64,000 nucleotides of DNA from an uncultured Pelagibacteraceae bacterium (GCA_902541315.1 CACBQF010000003.1:1-64000), one strand, 5' to 3'; positions 44,432 through 54,709 are shown, numbered from the stretch's first letter. Program-made: numbers and translations. The notes: generated by a model from the sequence alone, not told the origin.

Positions 44432-46552
44432 ATGATACAAAGTGATATATTTGATTCAGCTGATATGGATATTAATAAATTAAGCAATTCAATATTAAAT
44501 TTTATAAAAAAAAGATTAATAGAAATCTTAGGTTTAATTATATCAACTTTAGGAATTCTACTTTTCTTATCTTTAATATCTTACTCGCCTGAGGACCCAA
44601 ATTTTATATTTCCAGAAAATTACAAAATTAAAAATTTTTTAGGTTTTCGAGGAAGTTTTGTATCAGATCTTTTCTTTCAGTCTCTTGGTCTAATTACTTT
44701 TCTAATACCAATTTCTTTTATAGCAATAGGATTAAGTATTGTTAGAATAAAAAAAATTTGGTTTGCCATAGAGAATGTATTTTATATTGTTATTTATTCA
44801 GCTCTAGGTGCATTTTTCTTTAATCATTACTATAAAGATTCTTTTAAACTTTATATTAATGGAAATGGTGGTTTTGTAGGTAAATATTTTAATGAAACTT
44901 TTTTGAGTTTAATCATTAAAGCAAATGAAACAATTTCTTTCTATATTTTAATCTTAGTTATATTGTTTTTTTTTTTATTAAGTACAAATTTCAATATAAA
45001 AAGTTTTATTTTAATAGTTAAGAAAATTCATGCATTATTTAAAAAAGGAAATAAAAATTATACCAATGAAAATGAGGTCATTAAAGAATACATACCTCAA
45101 GATGAAATAAAAAATTTAATACAAGAAGATTTGCCGTTTATTAAGGCAGAAAATGTGTTTTCTAAAGCTAAAAGCAAATTTAAATTACCCTCAGTAGAAT
45201 TATTGAAAATACCTCAAAAAAATGAGAGATCAAAATCTAGTAAGAATGACAATATAGATCCTGCATTTCTTGAAAAAATACTTTTAGATTTTGGAGTAAA
45301 TGGAAATATAAAAAAAGTAAGCCATGGTCCAGTCGTAACTTTAAATGAGTTTGAACCCGCTGCAGGAATAAAAGTTTCAAAAATAATAAACTTATCAGAT
45401 GATATAGCGAGAAATACAAGTTCAGAGTCAGCACGAATATCGACCGTTCCTGGCAGTAATACTGTTGGAATAGAGTTACCAAATTCAACAAGAGAAAACG
45501 TTTATTTGAGTGAGATTCTCAATGACATAAATTTTAAAAAAAAAGATATAAAATTGCCTATTGCATTAGGAAAAAATATTTCTGGAGAACCAATAATTAG
45601 AGATTTAACTTCAATGCCTCATCTATTAATAGCAGGAACTACGGGTTCTGGAAAATCGGTGTGTATAAACACTATTATTCTCTCTCTTTTATATCGACAC
45701 AATCCAGATAGATGTAAATTTATTTTGATCGATCCAAAAATGCTGGAGCTGTCTACATACGAGGGAGTTCCTCATTTACTTTGTCCAGTAATTACTGAAG
45801 CAAAAAAAGCTGCTTCAGTATTAGGGTGGGTTGTTAAAGAGATGGAGAGTAGATACAGATTAATGACAAAGGAAGGTGTGAGAAATATAGATGGTTATAA
45901 TTCAAAACACAAACTCCCAATGCCTTACATAGTGGTAGTAGTTGATGAAATGTCAGATTTGATGTTAGTAGCGGGAAAAGAAATTGAAAATTATATTCAA
46001 AAATTATCTCAAATGGCTAGAGCTGCTGGAATTCATATAATAATGGCAACTCAAAGACCTAGTGTTGATGTAATAACTGGTACGATTAAAGCAAACTTTC
46101 CAACACGTATTTCATTTCAAGTTACATCAAAAATAGACAGTAGAACTATATTGGGTGAACAGGGTGCAGAGCAACTATTAGGAAAAGGAGACATGTTATA
46201 TATGTCCTCAGCTAATAAAATTGTTAGAATACACGCTCCTTTTGTATCTGAAAATGAAATTGAAAAAATAAATAACTTTTTAAGATCGCAAGCTGAACCA
46301 GATTATATTGATGAAATCCTAAACTTTGCAGACGAGAAAGAAATGAATGAAAATTCAAAGAACTTTGGAGACAAAGATGAATTATATGACACGGCTGTTG
46401 AAATAATAAGATCAGAGGGTAAAGCTTCAACCTCTTTTTTACAAAGAAAATTACAAATTGGTTATAATCGTGCAGCAAGAATTATCGACATGATGGAAAC
46501 TGATGGAATTGTAAGTAAAGCAAATCATGTCGGAAAAAGAGATGTGCTTTAA
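44432..46552 (+). CDS. ftsK: DNA translocase FtsK
   Basis: A 706-residue division protein. The N-terminus has four to five membrane helices (to about 185), then a short linker, the RecA-like motor with Walker A IAGTTGSGKSVCIN and Walker B VVVVDEMSDLM, MATQRPSVDVITGTIKANFP, and a C-terminal winged-helix gamma domain (STSFLQRKLQIGYNRAARIIDMMETDGIV) that recognises KOPS. It anchors the septum and pumps chromosome ends towards dif for XerCD. The linker is much shorter than in E. coli. An internal ATG at 44465 is an alternative start. Confidence 0.96.
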   Translation: MIQSDIFDSADMDINKLSNSILNFIKKRLIEILGLIISTLGILLFLSLISYSPEDPNFIFPENYKIKNFLGFRGSFVSDLFFQSLGLITFLIPISFIAIGLSIVRIKKIWFAIENVFYIVIYSALGAFFFNHYYKDSFKLYINGNGGFVGKYFNETFLSLIIKANETISFYILILVILFFFLLSTNFNIKSFILIVKKIHALFKKGNKNYTNENEVIKEYIPQDEIKNLIQEDLPFIKAENVFSKAKSKFKLPSVELLKIPQKNERSKSSKNDNIDPAFLEKILLDFGVNGNIKKVSHGPVVTLNEFEPAAGIKVSKIINLSDDIARNTSSESARISTVPGSNTVGIELPNSTRENVYLSEILNDINFKKKDIKLPIALGKNISGEPIIRDLTSMPHLLIAGTTGSGKSVCINTIILSLLYRHNPDRCKFILIDPKMLELSTYEGVPHLLCPVITEAKKAASVLGWVVKEMESRYRLMTKEGVRNIDGYNSKHKLPMPYIVVVVDEMSDLMLVAGKEIENYIQKLSQMARAAGIHIIMATQRPSVDVITGTIKANFPTRISFQVTSKIDSRTILGEQGAEQLLGKGDMLYMSSANKIVRIHAPFVSENEIEKINNFLRSQAEPDYIDEILNFADEKEMNENSKNFGDKDELYDTAVEIIRSEGKASTSFLQRKLQIGYNRAARIIDMMETDGIVSKANHVGKRDVL

Positions 46553-47103
46553 TGAAAGAAATAATTTTAATAATTTCTATCTATTTTTTTATAAATGAGG
46601 TTCAAGCATCACCTAAATCTAATATCATAAATAATCTTAAGAATATAGACAATCTATCATTTAACTTTGAACAAAATATAAACGATAGATTAGAAAATGG
46701 TAATTGTATTATCCACTACCCAAAAAAAATATTTTGTAAATATAATTCAAGTAACCAGAAAATATTAGTTTCAAATGGTCAATCATTGGTAATTAAAACC
46801 ACAAGTAGTTACTACTCTTATCCACTCGATAAAACACCTTTAAATTTAATTTTAGATAAAAAATTCTTAATTAATAATATCAGTAAGATGCATAAAAAAT
46901 ATGAGGACTCAAAGTTTATAAGTTTTGAATTTAAACATGATGAGAATAAAGTGAATATTTTCTTTGATAAAAAAAATTATAATTTTATAGGCTGGCAAAC
47001 AGTAGACATATATCAAAATCTAAGTATTACATACTTGACCTCAATGAGAACTAATTTAAAAATTGACAATGACATATTTAATTTGCCAAAGCAAAACGAT
47101 TAA
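46552..47103 (+). CDS. lolA: Outer-membrane lipoprotein carrier LolA family protein
   Basis: A 183-residue exported protein (signal about 1-18, VQAS cleavage) with the LolA-type half-barrel pattern: INNLKNIDNLSFNFEQNIND near the start, NGNCIIHYPKKIFCKYN, KILVSNGQSLVIK and LTSMRTNLKIDNDIFNL near the end. LolA carries lipoproteins across the periplasm to LolB. It directly follows ftsK, as in many Proteobacteria, which supports the call since sequence conservation is weak. Confidence 0.82.
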   Translation: MKEIILIISIYFFINEVQASPKSNIINNLKNIDNLSFNFEQNINDRLENGNCIIHYPKKIFCKYNSSNQKILVSNGQSLVIKTTSSYYSYPLDKTPLNLILDKKFLINNISKMHKKYEDSKFISFEFKHDENKVNIFFDKKNYNFIGWQTVDIYQNLSITYLTSMRTNLKIDNDIFNLPKQND

Positions 47104-47603
47104 ATAGTGACTGTCTCTCTTTTAAAAATTTTCATTCCTCTTGAAAGATAATTATTTAGAGCATTTTTGTGATCTAGAGAACATGTATGTACCCAAACTC
47201 TCTCGGATTTGTCCTGAAAAGATTTTTTGATAGCAATTGATAATAAATATGAGCCCAATTTTTTCTTGTGGAATTCTTTAAGTAACCCAAAGTAAGCAAT
47301 CTCGGTCTCTTTTTTTTGATTGTGAAAAATCAACTCAAAATAACCTACGAGATCTTTATTTTTTTTTAAAACATAAGTTTTTACATTTTCATTTGTAGTG
47401 TAATCAATCCATTGTTTATCATTCCACACTAAACGGTCAATCCAGCGATGATCATTACCTATATTCTTATAAAAAAATTTATTTAAAAGAAAATTTGGTG
47501 GATTAACAATCTCAATAAAAAATTCTTCTGAGGGTTTTTTAACATCTGCTAAATCTTTTAATGAAAATATTTCAAGATAATTTCTGCTAATATTTTTTTT
47601 CAC
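47100..47603 (-). CDS. GNAT-family N-acetyltransferase
   Basis: A 167-residue protein with GNAT motif A in LLKEFHKKKLGSYLLSIAIKKSF (acetyl-CoA pyrophosphate loop) preceded by VGYFELIFH and AYFGLL strands, and motif B around VWVHTCSLDHKNALNNYLSRGMKIF. The acceptor substrate is unknown. It overlaps the HIT gene by four bases on the same strand, and its stop faces lolA. Confidence 0.88.
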   Translation of the reverse strand: MKKNISRNYLEIFSLKDLADVKKPSEEFFIEIVNPPNFLLNKFFYKNIGNDHRWIDRLVWNDKQWIDYTTNENVKTYVLKKNKDLVGYFELIFHNQKKETEIAYFGLLKEFHKKKLGSYLLSIAIKKSFQDKSERVWVHTCSLDHKNALNNYLSRGMKIFKRETVTI

Positions 47604-47965
47604 AGAACCATCTTACCAATTTTTTCACCTCCAAATAAATGGAAATGAAGGTGTGGCACCTCTTGTCCACCGTGCTCACTTATATTTGCTAAAGCTCTAT
47701 AGCCTTTTCCTGTATCAACAGTAATATTTAATTTTTTTGCAACTTTATTTATACCTTTTACCAATCCTACAATTTCATCATCAGAGGCATTAATTGCAAA
47801 ATCGTCTAAATCAATATATTTTCCTTTTGGTATAACAAGTGCATGAATTTTCTTTTGAGGGTTTATATCATAAAAAGATAATACAAACTCATCTTCGTAA
47901 ATTTTTTTACATGGAATTTCACCTCTTAAGATTTTTGCAAAAATATTTTCATTATCGTAAGTCAT
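47600..47965 (-). CDS. HIT-family (histidine triad) nucleotide-binding protein
   Basis: A 121-residue HINT-like protein: NIFAKILRGEIPCKKIYEDE at the start and the histidine triad HGGQEVPHLHFHLFGG near the end, with the middle histidine as nucleophile. Such proteins hydrolyse purine nucleoside phosphoramidates or acyl-adenylates. It sits between GNAT and a small anchored protein in the run that begins with hisE. Confidence 0.93.
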   Translation of the reverse strand: MTYDNENIFAKILRGEIPCKKIYEDEFVLSFYDINPQKKIHALVIPKGKYIDLDDFAINASDDEIVGLVKGINKVAKKLNITVDTGKGYRALANISEHGGQEVPHLHFHLFGGEKIGKMVL

Positions 47966-48306
47966 TATAAAACCTCTAGTTCGTTGTTTATACTAATAAT
48001 TTTTCCACTTCTTAAATTAGCATCAACTACCGCACACTCATAATATGCAAAAGATGTTTCCTCAGCTATTTGTTTCATTTCCAAACATTTTGATTTATTT
48101 TTTACCAATAAATGTTCATTTAACTGTGGAGGATCACCTAAATACATCATTAGCGCTATAACCTCGCCTTGTCTTTCAATTTCAGCTTTTTCCTCTATCT
48201 CAGCAACTCTATTTGAAACTCCTAATTCGAATTCAGAAAAAGCAACGTAACCTTTGTAAAGGCCAAAAAAAATCAATAAAACAATAACCACTTTAAATTT
48301 ACTCAT
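47965..48306 (-). CDS. Unrecognised membrane-anchored small protein
   Basis: A 113-residue protein with one N-terminal hydrophobic segment (about 5-23) followed by a charged helix rich in Glu (VAEIEEKAEIERQ, possibly coiled coil) and a C-terminal part with two cysteines (KSKCLEMK and YECAVVD). It is likely anchored in the inner membrane with the rest in the periplasm. I know no family. It overlaps hisE by eight bases and the HIT gene by one. Confidence 0.6.
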   Translation of the reverse strand: MSKFKVVIVLLIFFGLYKGYVAFSEFELGVSNRVAEIEEKAEIERQGEVIALMMYLGDPPQLNEHLLVKNKSKCLEMKQIAEETSFAYYECAVVDANLRSGKIISINNELEVL

Positions 48307-48577
48307 CTCTTTTGCGTTTCTCTAATTCTAATTCAACATCCTCAATCTGTATATTGTTTGCTTCCAAATACATTATTAAATGATAAAAAACATCTGCTGC
48401 TTCATGAACCTTGTTTGTATTTTTTTCAACAGCCTCTATTAGTTCATTAATTTCTTCTAAAACTTTTTCTTTACTTAAAGATTTATTTTCCAGTAATTTA
48501 TTTGTATAAGAATTACTTATGGGATTAGTTTTCCTATCTCTTGCAAGTTTAAATAAATTTTCAAGCGTTTTTAACAT
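48299..48577 (-). CDS. hisE: Phosphoribosyl-ATP diphosphatase
   Basis: A 92-residue all-alpha MazG-like enzyme for step two of histidine synthesis. Conserved parts are NPISNSYTNKLLE, KEKVLEEINELIEAVE with metal-binding acidic residues, and VHEAADVFYHLIMYLEANNI. Size is typical of free-standing HisE. The rest of the his genes (hisF-A-H-B) are just upstream on the same strand but separated by an oppositely oriented dioxygenase gene. Confidence 0.93.
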   Translation of the reverse strand: MLKTLENLFKLARDRKTNPISNSYTNKLLENKSLSKEKVLEEINELIEAVEKNTNKVHEAADVFYHLIMYLEANNIQIEDVELELEKRKRDE

Positions 48578-48651
48578 TGAATAACTCTAACAGTAACCTT
48601 TTATAACTTCAATCAGTTGATAAATGTTTCAATTAATGTAAAAATACAATT

Positions 48652-49191
48652 ATGAGAGAAGCAGGATATGTAACAGCCAAAATATTCAATAAAGAGCAAA
48701 TAAAACTTTTAAATGAAACAATACAAAAAAACCTTATAAAAGGGACGGATAGTCCGAACAAAAAAGCAATAAAAACCTCACAGGTAAAATTTGTTAGATT
48801 ATTATCTATTCAGAAACTAATTTTACCATTAATGGATTTTATAACGACTACAAATGCTCATCATTACGGATTTGATTTGTTCCAGTCAGCTCCTAGTAAA
48901 GTATTAAATTTCAATACGTATCAACCCAATGAAGAATATACTTGGCACATAGATGCCTCGATGCACTCAGCGGTAAGAGATATAAAACTTACTTGCCTGC
49001 TTAATTGCTCTGAGGAGGAATATCAAGGTGGAGATTTGTTTTTGTTTAGAGATGGAGAGGTAAAAATTGAAAATTTCAATCCTGGTTCAGCTGTTATATT
49101 TCCATCTTTTACAAATCATAAAGTTGAAAAAATTACTTCTGGATCAAGGGCCACATTAGCACTTTGGATGGATGGACCAAAATTTAGATAA
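48652..49191 (+). CDS. 2-oxoglutarate/Fe(II) dioxygenase (PKHD/Piri-type)
   Basis: A 179-residue dioxygenase with metal ligands H99 and D101 in YTWHIDASMHS and H156 in PSFTNHKVEKI, plus R166 for 2-oxoglutarate in GSRATLALW. GGDLFLF and GSAVIFPSF are typical of the PKHD-type hydroxylases. Substrate is unknown. It is inverted between hisF and hisE, so it must have its own promoter in the 74-base gap before it. Confidence 0.88.
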   Translation: MREAGYVTAKIFNKEQIKLLNETIQKNLIKGTDSPNKKAIKTSQVKFVRLLSIQKLILPLMDFITTTNAHHYGFDLFQSAPSKVLNFNTYQPNEEYTWHIDASMHSAVRDIKLTCLLNCSEEEYQGGDLFLFRDGEVKIENFNPGSAVIFPSFTNHKVEKITSGSRATLALWMDGPKFR

Positions 49192-49195
49192 TTTT

Positions 49196-49951
49196 TTAAA
49201 TTCTTACTGGAACTCCTTTTGTCTTCAAATATTTTTTTGCCTGGCTTATCGAATATTTTCCATAGTGAAATATAGAGGCAGCTAACACAGCACTTGCTTT
49301 TCCCAATTTAATACCATCAACCAAATGATTCAAATTGCCAACTCCACCAGATGCTATTGTAGGAATATTAACTTCAGATGAAATTCTTGACATCAAATCA
49401 ATATCGTATCCAACTTGTGTACCATCTCTATCCATTGATGTTACTAACAACTCACCTGCACCATTATTTTCCATTTCTTTAGCATATTCTATTGCATCAA
49501 TTCCACTATTATTTCTTCCTCCATGAGTAAATACTTCCCACTTATCTCCATTCTTTTTTGCATCTATTGCTACTACAATACATTGAGATCCAAATTTTTT
49601 TGAACTATCAACAACAACTTTTGAATTTTCAACTGCAGCGGTATTTATGGAAACTTTATCTGCACCACAATTTAGTAATTTATTAATATCCTCCACACTT
49701 CTTATACCACCACCAACTGTTAAAGGCACAAAACATTTTTTTGAAGTTTTCTCCACAACATCGTAAATAGTATCTCTATTTTCATTCGAAGCGGTAATAT
49801 CTAAAAAACAAATTTCATCTGCTCCTCCATCGCTATAAATTTTAGCTTGTTCTACAGGGTCTCCCGCATCTTTCAGATCAACAAAGTTAATACCCTTAAC
49901 AACTCTACCATTTTTAACATCTAAACAAGGTATTATTCTATTTTTAAGCAT
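49196..49951 (-). CDS. hisF: Imidazole glycerol phosphate synthase, cyclase subunit
   Basis: A 251-residue TIM barrel. [19 protein letters not shown] has the catalytic Asp near residue 11, [20 protein letters not shown] has the second Asp near 131, and [10 protein letters not shown] and TSMDRDGT are phosphate-binding signatures. With HisH it makes imidazole glycerol phosphate and AICAR; the AICAR goes to PurH. Its start overlaps hisA by eight bases. Confidence 0.96.
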   Translation of the reverse strand: MLKNRIIPCLDVKNGRVVKGINFVDLKDAGDPVEQAKIYSDGGADEICFLDITASNENRDTIYDVVEKTSKKCFVPLTVGGGIRSVEDINKLLNCGADKVSINTAAVENSKVVVDSSKKFGSQCIVVAIDAKKNGDKWEVFTHGGRNNSGIDAIEYAKEMENNGAGELLVTSMDRDGTQVGYDIDLMSRISSEVNIPTIASGGVGNLNHLVDGIKLGKASAVLAASIFHYGKYSISQAKKYLKTKGVPVRI

Positions 49952-50660
49952 CTTCTTTCACTAGTACCTCTAATTTAATATCTCCATCATAAATAGCTTT
50001 ACCAACTATTATACCTTCAACATTTTTTAAATTCTTTGCTTTTTTAATATCATTTATTGATGAAACCCCACCAGATATAATCACAGGACAATTCGAAATA
50101 TCTGCAACTTTCATTGTTTCATCAAAATTTGGACTTTGTTTCATACCATCCCTACTAATATCTGTATAAATCAATCTACTCACCCCATAGTCATTAACTT
50201 CTTTTAAATAATCTAAAGTCAACTGATTAGAGTTTTCTTTCCATCCAGTTACTGACAGATAACCATCTTTAGCATCCAAACCTAAAGCAATTTTATTAGA
50301 AAATTTTTTACATGCTTCTTTTAAAAAATTTTTGTCTTTTATTGCAGCACTTCCTAAAATTACTTTCTCTACACCAGCATCAATATATTCTTTAATACTA
50401 TCAATACTTCTAATGCCACCACCTACCTCAACATTTAAATTAAATTTGCCGACTATATCCTTAACAATATTTAAATTCACTGTTTGACCAGTCAAAGCAC
50501 CATCTAAATCAACTATGTGTAAATTTTTAAATCCATGAACTTTATATTTTTCTGCTTGTTCGATTGGAGACATTTCATACTCAGTTTTGTTGTCAAAATC
50601 TCCTTTAACCAATCTTACACACTTTTTATCTTTAATGTCTATTGCAGGAAATATCTTCAT
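49944..50660 (-). CDS. hisA: ProFAR isomerase
   Basis: A 238-residue TIM barrel, [19 protein letters not shown] with the catalytic Asp8, [41 protein letters not shown] and [10 protein letters not shown]. It opens the ribose ring of ProFAR in step four of histidine synthesis. It is homologous to HisF and lies between hisF and hisH without spacers. Confidence 0.96.
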   Translation of the reverse strand: MKIFPAIDIKDKKCVRLVKGDFDNKTEYEMSPIEQAEKYKVHGFKNLHIVDLDGALTGQTVNLNIVKDIVGKFNLNVEVGGGIRSIDSIKEYIDAGVEKVILGSAAIKDKNFLKEACKKFSNKIALGLDAKDGYLSVTGWKENSNQLTLDYLKEVNDYGVSRLIYTDISRDGMKQSPNFDETMKVADISNCPVIISGGVSSINDIKKAKNLKNVEGIIVGKAIYDGDIKLEVLVKEDA

Positions 50661-51287
50661 TTACAAATTAATAAAATTATCAATTATTTTTAATCCTATT
50701 TTATCACTCTTTTCCGGGTGAAACTGGGTCCCGAAAATATTTTCTTTTTCAACTGAACAAACTATATTCGAGCAATAATCTGTTGTTGCTGCAATCACAC
50801 TCTTATCATTCGGTATAAGTTCATAACTATGAACAAAGTACATATGAGAATTATTTTCTATTTCTTTAAATAACTTACTTTCTTTTACAATATTGATTTG
50901 GTTCCAACCAATGTGAGGAAGTTTAAATTTACCATTTTGGTTATCTATTTTAGAAACTTTACCCGAAATCCATCCTAATCCGTTAGTTTCGGTTTCTTCA
51001 TACCCAACATCAGCAAACATTTGTAAGCCAACACAAATTCCAAGAAGAGGTTTTTTATTGTTTATTGCAAATTCGTTTAGAGTTTCCGTTAAACCATCAA
51101 TTTTATTTAGAGCATCTACACAACTTTTAAATGAGCCTTGGCCTGGTAAAACTAATTTATCACTTGATTTAATCTTACCTAAATCTGAAGTTACCTCGAT
51201 ATTTACTTTATTTTTAGCAACTTCTTTAAAAGAGTTTATCACCGAGCTAATATTGCCCGAATTATAATCAACAATTGTCACTTTCAT
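50661..51287 (-). CDS. hisH: Imidazole glycerol phosphate synthase, glutaminase subunit
   Basis: A 208-residue class I amidotransferase: VDYNSGNISSV at the start, LPGQGSF (oxyanion strand), the nucleophile C85 in LLGICVGLQMF and the H-E pair in GTQFHPEKS near 189-194. It supplies ammonia to HisF. It follows hisB by five bases. Confidence 0.96.
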   Translation of the reverse strand: MKVTIVDYNSGNISSVINSFKEVAKNKVNIEVTSDLGKIKSSDKLVLPGQGSFKSCVDALNKIDGLTETLNEFAINNKKPLLGICVGLQMFADVGYEETETNGLGWISGKVSKIDNQNGKFKLPHIGWNQINIVKESKLFKEIENNSHMYFVHSYELIPNDKSVIAATTDYCSNIVCSVEKENIFGTQFHPEKSDKIGLKIIDNFINL

Positions 51288-51292
51288 TAAAC

Positions 51293-51883
51293 TTATAAAG
51301 AACCTTTTGTAGAAGGAATTGTTTTTTTATTCCTTGGATCTATCTCTAATGCAGCTCGTAATGATCTTGCTAAACCTTTGAAGCAAGACTCTATTATGTG
51401 GTGACTGTTATCACCATAAATATTCTCAACGTGCAAGGTAATTCCAGCAGCTTGTGAAAATGCCTGAAACCATTCTTTAAAAAGTTCAGTATCCATTTCA
51501 CCAAGTTTCTCTACTTTAAGATTAACATTCCAAATTAAATAGGGTCTATTAGAAATATCAAGAGCTACACGCGATAAAGTTTCATCCATAGGTATCATTG
51601 CATGAGCATATCTTCTGATACCAACAGATTTTTTCAAAGCTTTCTTTAGAGCCTCACCTACCGCAATACCAGTATCTTCAGTAGTGTGGTGAAGATCTAT
51701 ATGAGTATCGCCTTTGGCTTTAATAGTCATGTCAATAGAAGAATGTTTAGATAACTGTTCTAGCATGTGATTTAAAAAACCTATGCCCGTATCAATTTTA
51801 TATTTACCTTTTCCATCAATATTCAAATCAACACTAATGCTGGTCTCTTTAGTTTTTCGACTAATTTTGCCTTTACGCTTCAT
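51293..51883 (-). CDS. hisB: Imidazoleglycerol-phosphate dehydratase
   Basis: A 196-residue monofunctional dehydratase (no phosphatase domain). Metal-binding histidine motifs are [30 protein letters not shown] and [19 protein letters not shown]. It is the first gene of the leftward hisBHAF group and is divergent from hslV, with 91 bases between the coding regions that must hold both promoters. Confidence 0.96.
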   Translation of the reverse strand: MKRKGKISRKTKETSISVDLNIDGKGKYKIDTGIGFLNHMLEQLSKHSSIDMTIKAKGDTHIDLHHTTEDTGIAVGEALKKALKKSVGIRRYAHAMIPMDETLSRVALDISNRPYLIWNVNLKVEKLGEMDTELFKEWFQAFSQAAGITLHVENIYGDNSHHIIESCFKGLARSLRAALEIDPRNKKTIPSTKGSL

Positions 51884-51936
51884 AATTAAAAAGAGGTATA
51901 CATATATTATTCAATTATGGCAATAATACTAACCGT

Positions 51937-51967
51937 GGACTTGAAGTATCAAAATTAGTATCCATTT
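51937..51967 (+). promoter_or_regulatory. Candidate heat-shock (RpoH/sigma-32) promoter for hslVU
   Basis: GGACTTGA (51937-51944, -35) and TCCATTT (51961-51967, -10) stand 15-16 bases apart, close to the sigma-32 pattern GGCTTGA-N12-15-CCCATTT. hslVU is a classic RpoH target. The -10 ends seven bases before the hslV ATG, so the transcript would begin at or next to the start codon. Confidence 0.6.
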
Positions 51968-51974
51968 ATAAGCT

Positions 51975-52490
51975 ATGACAACAATTGTATTAGTAAGAAA
52001 AAACAAAGAAGTCGTAGTTGCGGGTGATGGACAGGTAAGTATGGGAAATACAGTCGTAAAAAGTACTGCCTCAAAAGTAAGAAAAATTGATAAAAGAGGT
52101 GTCGTAGCAGGATTTGCTGGATCTACAGCAGATGCTTTAACTTTATTTGAAAGACTTGAAGCAAAATTAGAAAAACACGCGGGAAATTTATCAAGAGCAG
52201 CAGTAGAGTTAGCAAAAGATTGGCGAACAGACAAATATTTGAGAAGACTTGAGGCACTGATGGCAATTGGTGATAAAGAAAACAGTTATATAATTTCTGG
52301 CACAGGAGATGTTTTAGAACCTGAAGGAGATGTTATTGGAATTGGCTCTGGTGGAAATTATGCATTAGCAGCAGGAAAAGTTTTAATTGGAACTGAAATG
52401 AATGCTGAACAGGTTGCAAAAAAAGCAATTGAGGTTGCAGCAGAAATTTGTGTTTTCACTAACAATAATGTTAAAATTGAAAAAATATAA
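51975..52490 (+). CDS. hslV: ATP-dependent protease HslV peptidase subunit
   Basis: A 171-residue proteasome-like peptidase. After removal of the first Met the catalytic Thr is exposed ([10 protein letters not shown]), and [30 protein letters not shown] and [13 protein letters not shown] are family motifs. The required MTTIV start fixes the start codon. No Shine-Dalgarno is visible just before it, in keeping with a leaderless message from the promoter above. It is followed by hslU with one base shared. Confidence 0.96.
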   Translation: MTTIVLVRKNKEVVVAGDGQVSMGNTVVKSTASKVRKIDKRGVVAGFAGSTADALTLFERLEAKLEKHAGNLSRAAVELAKDWRTDKYLRRLEALMAIGDKENSYIISGTGDVLEPEGDVIGIGSGGNYALAAGKVLIGTEMNAEQVAKKAIEVAAEICVFTNNNVKIEKI

Positions 52491-53863
52491 TGGATAAATC
52501 AAACGTCACACAGCTACATCCAAAAGATAAAAAAGACTCAAACGAAGAGTTTTTAGCCAGCTCTCTTTCACCAAGAGAAATAGTATCCGAGTTGGATAGA
52601 TTTGTTGTTGGACAGAATAAAGCAAAAAAAGCGGTTGCAGTTGCATTAAGAAATAGATGGAGAAGACAAGCGCTTAAGGGTGAAATGAAAAATGAGGTGC
52701 TACCAAAAAATATTTTAATGATTGGCCCAACTGGAGTTGGTAAAACAGAGATATCAAGAAGATTATCAAAATTAGCAGAAGCACCCTTTGTTAAAGTTGA
52801 AGCAACAAGGTTTACAGAAGTTGGTTATGTTGGAAGAGATGTTGAACAGATTGTAAGAGATTTAGTGGAAATAGCTATTTCCATGGAAAAAATAAAAAAA
52901 AGACAGGAAGTCAAAGCCAAAGCACAAAAGCTTGCTGAGGAGAAGGTATTAGACGCACTGGTTGGAAAAAAAGCCAGCGCTGCAACAAGAGAAAGTTTCA
53001 GACAAAGACTTAGAAATGGGGATTTAGATGATAACGAAATTGAAATTGCGGTTAGCGATACAGGAACCAACTCTACTTCTTTTGAAATTCCAGGAATGCC
53101 AGGTGCTAATGTAGGGATGATTAATATCGGTGAGATGCTTGGAAAGTCTATCGGTACTAAAGAAAAAAAGAAAAAAATGACTGTTAAAGAGTCTCATGAA
53201 ATTTTAATAAATGATGAGTCTGATAAATTAATTGAACAAGATAAGATTATAAAAGCTGCAAAAATTTCTACAGAAAATAATGGTATAGTTTTTTTAGACG
53301 AGATAGATAAAATTTCTGGTAGAACGGACAGAGTTGGTGGTGATGTTTCAAGAGAAGGTGTGCAGCGAGACTTATTACCTTTAATAGAAGGAACCACTGT
53401 AAATACAAAATATGGTCCAATCAAAACAGATCATATTTTATTTATAGCCTCTGGTGCATTCCAACTTGCCAAACCATCAGATTTATTACCAGAGTTACAA
53501 GGCCGGTTACCTATAAGAGTTGAATTAGAGGCATTAACAAGTGAGGATTTTAAAAGAATATTAAAAGAGCCGGATTATAGTCTTATTAAACAATATATTG
53601 CACTTTTAAAAACTGAGAATGTTGATCTCGAATTCTCTGAGGATGGAATAGATGCAATTGCAAATATTGCTTCGGAAGTTAACTCAACTGTTGAAAATAT
53701 TGGAGCAAGAAGACTGCATACAATTATTGAAAAAATTTTAGATGAAATTAGCTTTACAGCCACTGACCGTTCTGGTGAAAAGATTATAATAGATAAAGAT
53801 TATATTAACAAAAATCTCGACAATCTTATCAAAGATACAGATCTATCTAAATTTATTTTATAA
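52490..53863 (+). CDS. hslU: ATP-dependent protease HslU ATPase subunit
   Basis: A 457-residue AAA+ unfoldase for Hsl[37 protein letters not shown] N-terminus, Walker [10 protein letters not shown] near 79-87, the pore region [12 protein letters not shown], Walker [12 protein letters not shown] and sensor region [13 protein letters not shown] are present, with the I domain between. The C-terminal end DTDLSKFIL inserts into HslV. It completes the hslVU operon and faces the sulfotransferase gene. Confidence 0.97.
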   Translation: MDKSNVTQLHPKDKKDSNEEFLASSLSPREIVSELDRFVVGQNKAKKAVAVALRNRWRRQALKGEMKNEVLPKNILMIGPTGVGKTEISRRLSKLAEAPFVKVEATRFTEVGYVGRDVEQIVRDLVEIAISMEKIKKRQEVKAKAQKLAEEKVLDALVGKKASAATRESFRQRLRNGDLDDNEIEIAVSDTGTNSTSFEIPGMPGANVGMINIGEMLGKSIGTKEKKKKMTVKESHEILINDESDKLIEQDKIIKAAKISTENNGIVFLDEIDKISGRTDRVGGDVSREGVQRDLLPLIEGTTVNTKYGPIKTDHILFIASGAFQLAKPSDLLPELQGRLPIRVELEALTSEDFKRILKEPDYSLIKQYIALLKTENVDLEFSEDGIDAIANIASEVNSTVENIGARRLHTIIEKILDEISFTATDRSGEKIIIDKDYINKNLDNLIKDTDLSKFIL

Positions 53864-53866
53864 AAT

Positions 53867-54700
53867 TTATAAATAACTTAAATCTTGCATCTCTTGTTTA
53901 AAATTACTTTCTAGTCTATCTTTTATATTTTTATCTAGTAAATTTTGCCAAACATTACTTGGTCCTAAATAAAAAAATTTGTTATTATTTTTGGGAGCTT
54001 CTTTAAAACCCTTTGATTGCTCTTGTTTCTTCAAGTTTTCAAAGTTTGTATTTTCAACTGCCTTTAATATATTTTTTTCACTAAATTTAAGTTTTGAAAT
54101 TTTATTTATAAAAAAACAAATTTTGTTAAATTCATTTACAGGATCTTTTAATAAATCTTCATATTTGATCAAAATATACCTACTTTTTAGAGTGGTAAGA
54201 TTTTTCCAGGAATTGTAATGAGTCTTCCAAGATGATATTAATGTTGGGAGGTCCATTTCTTTTGTGGATCCTTTTATGCCAATAATATTTTTTTCATCTT
54301 CCATAAACTCAAAGGCCTTTTCATAATTTTCATAATTATAGTGGTTTTTAATTGAAGTAATCACATTTCTGGGATCTCTTACAATATGTATGATACCCAT
54401 AGTATTTTTATCATCAGTGAATGAATATATTCCTGTTCTCCAAAAAGCATTGTGAGTCTTAAAGAATTTAATTTTGTTATCTAAATTCAGTTTTGATTGA
54501 GCAATATTACAATACTGCATAAATTCTCTCATATCATCAATATCATTAGCGATACCCTTAAAATATTTTCTGCTTGGAAATTGCTCTATTTTGATATCGT
54601 TAATATTTACGTTTGAATCTGAAGTAAAAATTAATGAGTTCAAAAAGAGTCTTACCCAGGTATTTCCACTTTTGGGATATGAGGCCAACCAAATTATCAT
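53867..54700 (-). CDS. Sulfotransferase-domain protein
   Basis: A 277-residue protein with the PAPS 5'-phosphosulfate loop YPKSGNTWVRLFLN at 8-21 and the 3'-phosphate motif IVRDPRNVITSIKNHY near 108-123. It would move sulfate from PAPS to a hydroxyl or amine, for example on a glycan or lipid. The acceptor is not apparent from neighbours. Its terminal segment FYLGPSNVWQNLLD resembles the family's C-terminal PAPS-binding stretch. It sits nine bases after the Smr gene on the same strand. Confidence 0.88.
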   Translation of the reverse strand: MIIWLASYPKSGNTWVRLFLNSLIFTSDSNVNINDIKIEQFPSRKYFKGIANDIDDMREFMQYCNIAQSKLNLDNKIKFFKTHNAFWRTGIYSFTDDKNTMGIIHIVRDPRNVITSIKNHYNYENYEKAFEFMEDEKNIIGIKGSTKEMDLPTLISSWKTHYNSWKNLTTLKSRYILIKYEDLLKDPVNEFNKICFFINKISKLKFSEKNILKAVENTNFENLKKQEQSKGFKEAPKNNNKFFYLGPSNVWQNLLDKNIKDRLESNFKQEMQDLSYL

Positions 54701-54709
54701 TGTTATAAA

